From: Anaerolineae bacterium
Lineage (GTDB): Bacteria; Chloroflexota; Anaerolineae; 4572-78; J111
Length of the DNA: 5,689 bases
Direction of reading: 5' to 3'
Assembly (NCBI GenBank): GCA_020433785.1
Contig: JAGRCC010000044.1
Span: 1 to 5,689, forward strand
The position numbers and the translations under genes are program-made. Position 1 is the stretch's first letter; each line of letters starts with the position of its first letter. Positions 1 through 5,689 of this stretch are shown here, one piece after another. The notes beneath the pieces were generated by a model. That model did not search any database and was not told the origin of the DNA. It worked only from the letters and a program-made list of their open reading frames with translations.

Positions 1-1555
<1,555 letters not shown>

Positions 1556-1563
1556 TAAAAAAA

Positions 1564-1568
1564 CCTCC
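1564..1568 (-). promoter_or_regulatory. gyrB ribosome-binding site
   Basis: GGAGG on the minus strand, separated by 8 nt (a run of seven T and one A) from the ATG at 1555. It settles the gyrB start: the first residues of the GyrB core ([20 protein letters not shown]) follow within ten codons, as expected for the family. Confidence 0.85.
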
Positions 1569-1604
1569 AAAATTGTTGTGGAACTTACACTTTTTCATCT
1601 CTAC

Positions 1605-1633
1605 ATTATACCTGATTTTTGGCAATTTCTCAA
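1605..1633 (-). promoter_or_regulatory. gyrB promoter, sigma-70 type
   Basis: On the minus strand a -35 box TTGAGA (1628-1633, five of six consensus bases) is followed after exactly 17 nt by a perfect -10 box TATAAT (1605-1610). The spacer is AT-rich. Transcription would begin near 1598-1599, giving gyrB a leader of about 43 nt. The box match and spacing are seen directly; activity is inferred. This gives gyrB a start independent of the tricorn gene upstream. I saw no operator-like dyad overlapping it. Confidence 0.8.
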
Positions 1634-1766
1634 ATTTAGCGCAAAACAGTTCCCCGACCAAAATACTACATCTTGTGTCATTAGCTTGACCTTTTATACA
1701 AGATATAGTGTAGGAGAATTTACTAAATCACCAAGGCGCACAAATGTTCGGATAGTTGGATAGATG

Positions 1767-1821
1767 GTTAGTTGGTTGGTCAATTAAATCACGAAGTAAA
1801 CTTACCAACCAATCTACTAAC
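1767..1821. repeat. Imperfect inverted repeat between tricorn and gyrB
   Basis: GTTAGTTGGTTGGT (1767-1780) pairs with ACCAACCAA (1804-1812) plus CTAAC (1817-1821): 14 base pairs with a 4-nt bulge (1813-1816) and a 23-nt loop. It begins 17 bp past the tricorn stop codon and could form at the 3' end of that transcript, but the stem is not GC-rich and no U-run follows on the minus strand, so it is a poor intrinsic terminator. The bases are built from TTGG/TTAG units. A near-direct repeat, TAAATCAC(C/G)AAG, flanks the left arm and lies again in the loop (1724-1735 and 1785-1796). The function is unknown. Confidence 0.5.
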
Positions 1822-1837
1822 TGACCAAACACCCACC

Positions 1838-4800
1838 CTATTGAACTTTCGGCAACTTAGGTAGGTCTAACCGAGGTCGAGGACCAAAATCAGGAATCTG
1901 CGGTGGGTTTTGCGCCAGCATCTTCAAGATTTCCTCTAGGGCCCGGTCGAGCTGGGTGTCTTTGTTCGCCGCGTAATCCTGAGGTTTGATATCGACTTCA
2001 ATATCGGGATCGGTGCCGTAATTTTCAACCCCCCAGCCGACATCCTCAAACCAGAAAGAATATTCCGGCTGGGTGGTGATCGTCCCATCGGCCAGCGCAT
2101 GGCGTGGCGAGATGCCGATAACGCCACCCCAGGTCCGCTTCCCGATCAACGGCCCCAGTTTCATTAGTTTGAAAACATGACTAAAGATATCACCATCGGA
2201 GCCGGCATACTCATTAGCCAGGGCGACCATTGGCCCCAAGACAGCGTGGAACGGATAACTGAGCGCCTCACCGTAGCGCGGCTGATCGTACCCTAAACGG
2301 CGGCGAGCCAACTTCTCGATCAGCAATTGCGACACGTGACCGCCGCCATTGAAGCGCACATCAACAATCAAACCTTGCCTTTCGGCTTCAGACAGATAAT
2401 AGCGATGGAATTCAGCGTAACCAATCGGCCCCATATTGGGAATGTGAACGTAGCCCACCCGGCCGTCTGTCGCCTCATGGACCCGGCGGCGATTGGTTTC
2501 CACCCACTCCCGGTAGCGGGCCGGCAGTTCACTGGAGAGTGTTCTAACCAGCACCGTCCGAGCCGTTGAGCCGGCGGTATCGCCATTGTCAGCGCTTTTA
2601 TCGCCGTTTGCCGGTAGGATGGTCAACTGCACTTCGCTGCCGGCGCGATTGACCAGCATCTCCTGAGGCGACAGCTCCCGGCTGAGGCGCTGGCCGTCAA
2701 CCGCCACCAAAATATCGCCAACTTCAACGTTGACGCCCAACCGGTTCAGCGGTGAATCGTTGCGGCGAAGCCAGGTGTCCCCAGCCACAATATGGGTAAT
2801 TCGATAGCCATCTGCCTCGGCATCATATTCAAAATCGGCGCCTAGAAAACCCTGTTGGTAGCGCGGCGGAGTCCGGTAATCGCCACCGATTTCGTAAGCG
2901 TGGGAGGTGCCCAACTCGCCTTGCATTTCCCACAGCAGGTCGGAAAATTCAGAGCGGGTCGAGACGCGCTCAACTAGCGGATAGTAGCGCTCATAAACCG
3001 ACCGCCAATCGACGCTGGACATATCTTCCGTCCAGAAATGATCGCGTTGCAGCCGCCAGGCTTCGCGAAACATTTGCTGCCACTCATCCGGCGGGTTGAT
3101 TTCAACGCTCAACCGGGCGAGTTTTAGCCAGCCGCTTTTTTTGGCGTAGCCGGTGGCGTTGTTATCCGGCTTCTCGCCGGCCTTGAGGACTCGTACATTT
3201 TTACCGGTACGATAAATTAGATAATCGTGCTTGCGGTTGACCTCAAACTCGTTCAGCCCGCTAACTACAAACTCTTTTTTTTGCTCCACCAAATCATACC
3301 ACTCCAGCGCGCCCCGGCCGGCCTCACTGTTGCGGTTGCTCCAATTTCGACCTAAACTGCCCTCAATGGGAAACGAAGTAAAATAGACTTTATCCTTCAC
3401 CCCTTTGACTTGATGGTACAGCCCTTCGGCCACCGGAAACGCCGACACCCGCTGCTGGATCCCGTCCAAATCGATTTGCAACAGCTTCTCACCGTTTTTG
3501 TCCTTACTCTCCTCTTTCGACTCGGCCTGAGCCTCCGGCTTTTCTGGGCCATTCTTGGCCCTTTCCTCCGATTTATTGCCGTTGTGTAAATTGGGCGGCA
3601 TGGTCATAAACGGATTGGGCAGATCGTGTTGCAGGGTGAGCAGGTAGGGCCGGCTGCCCCTCGGGAAGTTGAGGTCAAAATAGAGGCGGTCGTAAACCGG
3701 GTCAAACTCGCGATAGGAGATAAAATAGAGATATTTGCCGCCCGGATCGAAGCTAGGCCCGAAATCCAAAAAGTTGTTGGGCGGTGTGACGAAGGTCGTT
3801 TCGCCGGTTTCAACCTGGCAGAGTTTGATGGCGCAGGTATGGTGCGACGTTCTAAAGCCATAAGCCACCCACTTGCCGTCGGGCGACCAATCGATGCCGG
3901 CGATACGGCCGTAGCGGCTTTTGTCGAGCAGTTTGGTGGTGTTATCTGCCAAATTGACGTAGATCAACTCCAACCGGTGATTGGCGATCACCAGGACGTC
4001 ATCTATGGGCGAAACATGCAGCGACACGGCTCGCCCCAAATCCAGCCCTTCCAACCGCTCAACGGAATGTTCGGTCGCCGGCAGTGAGGCGTCGGTGTGG
4101 ATTTCCAGCACTTCCTCGCCGGTCGCATCGCTGACCATCACCAGCTGCTTGCCGTCGTTGAGCCACTCAGCCAAACGACAGCGCACGCCCTGCCGAGGTC
4201 CATACTGAAAAACAGCGCCGTCCCAATTCGCCATCGAAAATACTTTGCCGCGCACCGATAAAGCGGTGCTATGGCCGGCCGGATGTAACGCCAGTTGTTC
4301 CAAATAACTATCCGGCTTGATAAACTTACGGCTGCGCTGAGCGCGCGGGCTGTGGTATTCGATCTCGATTTTTTGGGTCGATCCCGCACCGTTCTCGACC
4401 GGATCGAACAGATATAAATCAGCGCCCGCGCGATAGACAATGCGCCGGCCGTCGGTATCGGGCTGGCGGACGTAAAAATCTTCGTGATGGGTGTGCCGCT
4501 GAATATTTTTCCCTTTGGTATCGCACGAGTAGATGTTGCCGATGCCTTCGTGATCAGACAAGAAATAGATGCGCTCCCCGATCCACATCGGGCTGGACAA
4601 ATTACTTTTCAATTTCAACAGTGATTTGAATTTGCCTTTGCCTTTAGTATCGATCCAGATATCGCCGGTGCGGCCGCCACGATAACGCTTCCAGCGGGCC
4701 AAATCTTCGTTCCGACGGCCAATGACCACGCCGCCATCGGGACCAAAGGAGATCGATACCGCCGGGCCGTAGGGCAGCGGTTCCGGCTGCCCGCCCGCCG

Positions 4801-5158
4801 GATCGAGGGTATAGAGGGGGGTCAGACGATAAAATGGCTGGCCGGCGCTGCTGGCAATGACGATTTTACCATCCGGGGTCCAATCTAAAACCGTGGTGTC
4901 GCTGCCCAGATAGGTCAGTCGGGTGGCCTGGCCACCACTGGCGGGCATCACATACACCTCGGTTCCCCCTTCCTCGCGCCCGATAAAGGCCAGGAGTTGG
5001 CCGTCGGGCGACAGGGCCGGGTGGGACGAGATGCCCAAATTGGTGGTCAGCCGGCGGGCTACCCCCCCGGCGGCCGGGACAGTCCACAGATCATCTTCAC
5101 AAACAAAAACCATATTGGATTTATTGATCGTTGGGTAGTGATAATATCCGTCAGTCAC
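1838..5158 (-). CDS. tri: Tricorn protease homologue (S41 family), complete
   Basis: Large cytoplasmic serine protease which, in Thermoplasma, forms a hexamer that degrades oligopeptides released by the proteasome or other ATP-dependent proteases. At 1106 residues it is close to the 1071 of the archaeal enzyme, and it has no signal peptide or membrane segment. By comparison with that enzyme: six-bladed propeller about 1-320; seven-bladed propeller about 325-685, with PD40-like strands such as LSPDGQLLAF (49-58) and WSPDGKWVAY (424-433); C1 about 690-757; PDZ about 765-875; C2 peptidase about 876-1080. The catalytic set is complete: S752-H753 in GTSHAYE, S987-D988 in NEYAGSDGD, and E1045 in GVENYGTDPD. 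RFNGGG (935-940) is the oxyanion-hole region, and D958 in RLGYD matches the aspartate linked to basic P1 preference. Oddities: a charged Lys/Glu linker at about 527-558, a polar insertion at about 851-868 and a proline-rich tail. The start is GTG, supported by AGGAG 6 nt upstream. Family certain; substrate and oligomer inferred. Confidence 0.96.
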   Translation of the reverse strand: MTDGYYHYPTINKSNMVFVCEDDLWTVPAAGGVARRLTTNLGISSHPALSPDGQLLAFIGREEGGTEVYVMPASGGQATRLTYLGSDTTVLDWTPDGKIVIASSAGQPFYRLTPLYTLDPAGGQPEPLPYGPAVSISFGPDGGVVIGRRNEDLARWKRYRGGRTGDIWIDTKGKGKFKSLLKLKSNLSSPMWIGERIYFLSDHEGIGNIYSCDTKGKNIQRHTHHEDFYVRQPDTDGRRIVYRAGADLYLFDPVENGAGSTQKIEIEYHSPRAQRSRKFIKPDSYLEQLALHPAGHSTALSVRGKVFSMANWDGAVFQYGPRQGVRCRLAEWLNDGKQLVMVSDATGEEVLEIHTDASLPATEHSVERLEGLDLGRAVSLHVSPIDDVLVIANHRLELIYVNLADNTTKLLDKSRYGRIAGIDWSPDGKWVAYGFRTSHHTCAIKLCQVETGETTFVTPPNNFLDFGPSFDPGGKYLYFISYREFDPVYDRLYFDLNFPRGSRPYLLTLQHDLPNPFMTMPPNLHNGNKSEERAKNGPEKPEAQAESKEESKDKNGEKLLQIDLDGIQQRVSAFPVAEGLYHQVKGVKDKVYFTSFPIEGSLGRNWSNRNSEAGRGALEWYDLVEQKKEFVVSGLNEFEVNRKHDYLIYRTGKNVRVLKAGEKPDNNATGYAKKSGWLKLARLSVEINPPDEWQQMFREAWRLQRDHFWTEDMSSVDWRSVYERYYPLVERVSTRSEFSDLLWEMQGELGTSHAYEIGGDYRTPPRYQQGFLGADFEYDAEADGYRITHIVAGDTWLRRNDSPLNRLGVNVEVGDILVAVDGQRLSRELSPQEMLVNRAGSEVQLTILPANGDKSADNGDTAGSTARTVLVRTLSSELPARYREWVETNRRRVHEATDGRVGYVHIPNMGPIGYAEFHRYYLSEAERQGLIVDVRFNGGGHVSQLLIEKLARRRLGYDQPRYGEALSYPFHAVLGPMVALANEYAGSDGDIFSHVFKLMKLGPLIGKRTWGGVIGISPRHALADGTITTQPEYSFWFEDVGWGVENYGTDPDIEVDIKPQDYAANKDTQLDRALEEILKMLAQNPPQIPDFGPRPRLDLPKLPKVQ

Positions 5159-5164
5159 TCTTGA

Positions 5165-5169
5165 CTCCT
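5165..5169 (-). promoter_or_regulatory. Tricorn ribosome-binding site, supports GTG start
   Basis: AGGAG, within the longer purine run AGAGAGGAG (5165-5173) on the minus strand, ends 6 nt before the GTG at 5158. The next in-frame ATG on the minus strand would be codon 16, inside the first propeller strand and without such a site, so GTG is preferred. Confidence 0.8.
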
Positions 5170-5186
5170 CTCTAAAGTAAAGAACT

Positions 5187-5250
5187 GGAGCATCAAAGCT
5201 TGATTTGATCTTGCCTTGATCGGGCTTGACAAAGCCAGCTTTGTCGCTCC
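5187..5250 (-). promoter_or_regulatory. Competing stem-loops in the tricorn leader
   Basis: Two pairings use the same bases. The first is a perfect 8-bp hairpin, GACAAAGC-TG-GCTTTGTC on the minus strand (5228-5245). The second is a longer stem in which GGAGCGACAAAGCT (5237-5250) pairs with AGCTTTGATGCTCC (5187-5200), 12 of 14 positions matching, around a 36-nt loop. Bases 5237-5245 take part in both, so the two folds exclude each other. The distal arm ends 14 nt upstream of the purine-rich ribosome-binding site. The loop carries three TCAAG copies (ending at 5225, 5215 and 5199). The complementarity is seen directly. Whether it acts as a regulatory switch in RNA, a protein-binding dyad in DNA, or neither is not shown. 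No known riboswitch class was recognised. Confidence 0.4.
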
Positions 5251-5263
5251 GCGTATAGAATAA

Positions 5264-5296
5264 GGCTGATAGTCATCGCTTAGCGAGACTAAAGCC
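5264..5296. repeat. 33-bp imperfect palindrome
   Basis: On the minus strand the arms GGCT, TAGTC and TCGC pair with GCGA, GACTA and AGCC around a TAA loop, with a 1/2-nt internal loop and a single bulged T: 13 base pairs in 33 nt. The T-rich stretch TTATTCTAT follows directly on the minus strand (5255-5263), so this could serve as a weak intrinsic-type terminator for the acyl-CoA synthetase transcript. The CTTTAGTC...CGCTAAGCG pattern also resembles dispersed palindromic repeats I recall from Chloroflexota and cyanobacterial gaps; that resemblance is from memory and is unverified. Confidence 0.45.
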
Positions 5297-5313
5297 CTAA
5301 AAGGCATACGACC

Positions 5314-5346
5314 AACTAAATGGCGTTTTTAACACCGCGTTTAGTT
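5314..5346. repeat. Hairpin after the acyl-CoA synthetase gene
   Basis: On the minus strand AACTAAA (5340-5346) pairs perfectly with TTTAGTT (5314-5320). Inside, GGTGTT pairs with AACGCC (one G-T wobble) around an AAA loop, with a CGC/A internal loop between the two stems. It starts 19 nt past the stop codon, the usual place for a transcription terminator, but the minus strand after it (GGTCGTATGCC) has no T-run. On the plus strand it is followed by TTAT, yet no plus-strand gene leads into it. Terminator, mRNA 3'-end stabiliser and chance are all possible. Confidence 0.4.
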
Positions 5347-5365
5347 TTATAAGCCGATTGATAGG

Positions 5366-5689
5366 TTAAGACTTTTCTAATTCGGCCAGCGCTTCTTCGC
5401 GCAGTTGGCGGCGCAGCACTTTGCCGGCCAGCGATTTGGGGAGTTCATCACGAAAGACAATTTTACGCGGCTGCTTATAGGGGGCCAATCGTTCACGGCA
5501 AAAGCTGCGAATTTCTGAAGCAGTGGCGCTTTCACCGGGCATCAGAGTGATGTAAGCCATTATTTTCTCGCCGCGCACACCATCGGGCAGGCCAATTACC
5601 GCAGCGGTTTCAACCTTGGGGTGTTGGTAGAGCACCTCTTCCACCTCGCGGGGGTAGACGTTGTAACCGGCGCTTAAGATCAAATCTTT
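5366..5689 (-). CDS. AMP-forming acyl-CoA synthetase, C-terminal 107 residues
   Basis: The carboxy-terminal lid domain of an ANL-superfamily adenylating enzyme, most like long-chain fatty-acid-CoA ligase (FadD type), which activates fatty acids through an acyl-AMP to acyl-CoA in the cytoplasm. The reading frame enters from the right edge at base 5689 and ends with TAA at 5366-5368. The first visible residues, KDLILSAGYNVYPREVEE, are the A8 hinge motif that starts the lid domain. FRDELPKSLAGKVLRRQLR near the end is the A10 motif, with the catalytic lysine being the Lys of AGK (90th visible residue). Around 400 or more residues should lie beyond the window, so substrate chain length cannot be judged here. 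The C-terminal stretch matches FadD better than acetyl-CoA synthetase, but other medium- or long-chain ligases are possible. The gene is followed by a hairpin-rich 207-bp gap before the tricorn gene. Confidence 0.93.
   Translation of the reverse strand, partial: KDLILSAGYNVYPREVEEVLYQHPKVETAAVIGLPDGVRGEKIMAYITLMPGESATASEIRSFCRERLAPYKQPRKIVFRDELPKSLAGKVLRRQLREEALAELEKS

Noticed and set aside
1685..1709. Plus-strand TTGACC with a following TATAGT as a promoter
   Set aside because: The spacer is only 12 nt and no gene follows on the plus strand.
3626..4087. A 153-codon plus-strand frame inside the tricorn gene
   Set aside because: Antisense to the second propeller of a clearly intact tricorn gene; no family resemblance.
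5227..5232. A perfect plus-strand TTGACA -35 box
   Set aside because: No acceptable -10 box lies 16-18 nt downstream (the nearest, TATAGA, is 22 nt away) and no plus-strand gene follows. The bases are part of the hairpin at 5228-5245.
5205..5244. Minus-strand TTGTCA as a tricorn -35 box
   Set aside because: At 16-18 nt spacing the best -10 candidate is TCAAAT, which lacks the key second-position A, so it is too weak to call.
5681..5683. TTG as a start codon for a 105-residue protein at the right edge
   Set aside because: It lies inside the A8 motif of an acyl-CoA synthetase, in a frame that stays open to the window edge, so it is an internal leucine codon.

Overview
The window holds three genes, all read from the minus strand: the 3' end of an acyl-CoA synthetase gene (right edge), a complete gene for a tricorn-type protease (1838-5158), and the first four fifths of gyrB (left edge, running out of the window). 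In transcription order this is acyl-CoA synthetase, tricorn, gyrB. No RNA gene, CRISPR array, transposase, integrase or phage gene was seen.

The organism is a bacterium: GyrB is of the bacterial type and lacks the long insertion of gammaproteobacterial GyrB, the ribosome-binding sites are canonical, and gyrB has a sigma-70-type promoter close to consensus. A full-length tricorn protease, mid-to-high GC coding sequence, and short palindromic and inverted repeats in the gaps would fit an environmental Chloroflexota (Anaerolineae-like) genome. That placement is an inference from general resemblance, not a demonstrated assignment.

Layout. 1-1555: gyrB, 518 codons, with the GHKL ATPase domain, the transducer and most of the TOPRIM domain. 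1556-1837: a 282-bp gap with the gyrB ribosome-binding site, a strong promoter at 1605-1633, and an imperfect inverted repeat at 1767-1821. 1838-5158: tricorn protease, 1106 residues, two beta-propellers followed by C1, PDZ and C2 (S41 peptidase) domains, with the whole catalytic set present. 5159-5365: a 207-bp gap with several potential hairpins, two of which compete for the same bases just upstream of the tricorn ribosome-binding site. 5366-5689: the last 107 codons of a FadD-like acyl-CoA synthetase.

The genes have no obvious shared pathway. gyrB has its own promoter. I found no convincing promoter for the tricorn gene, so it may be read through from upstream or controlled by a non-consensus promoter in the hairpin-rich gap. 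I see no undescribed multi-gene system here. The points most worth a second look are the structured leader of the tricorn gene and the palindromic elements in the two gaps.
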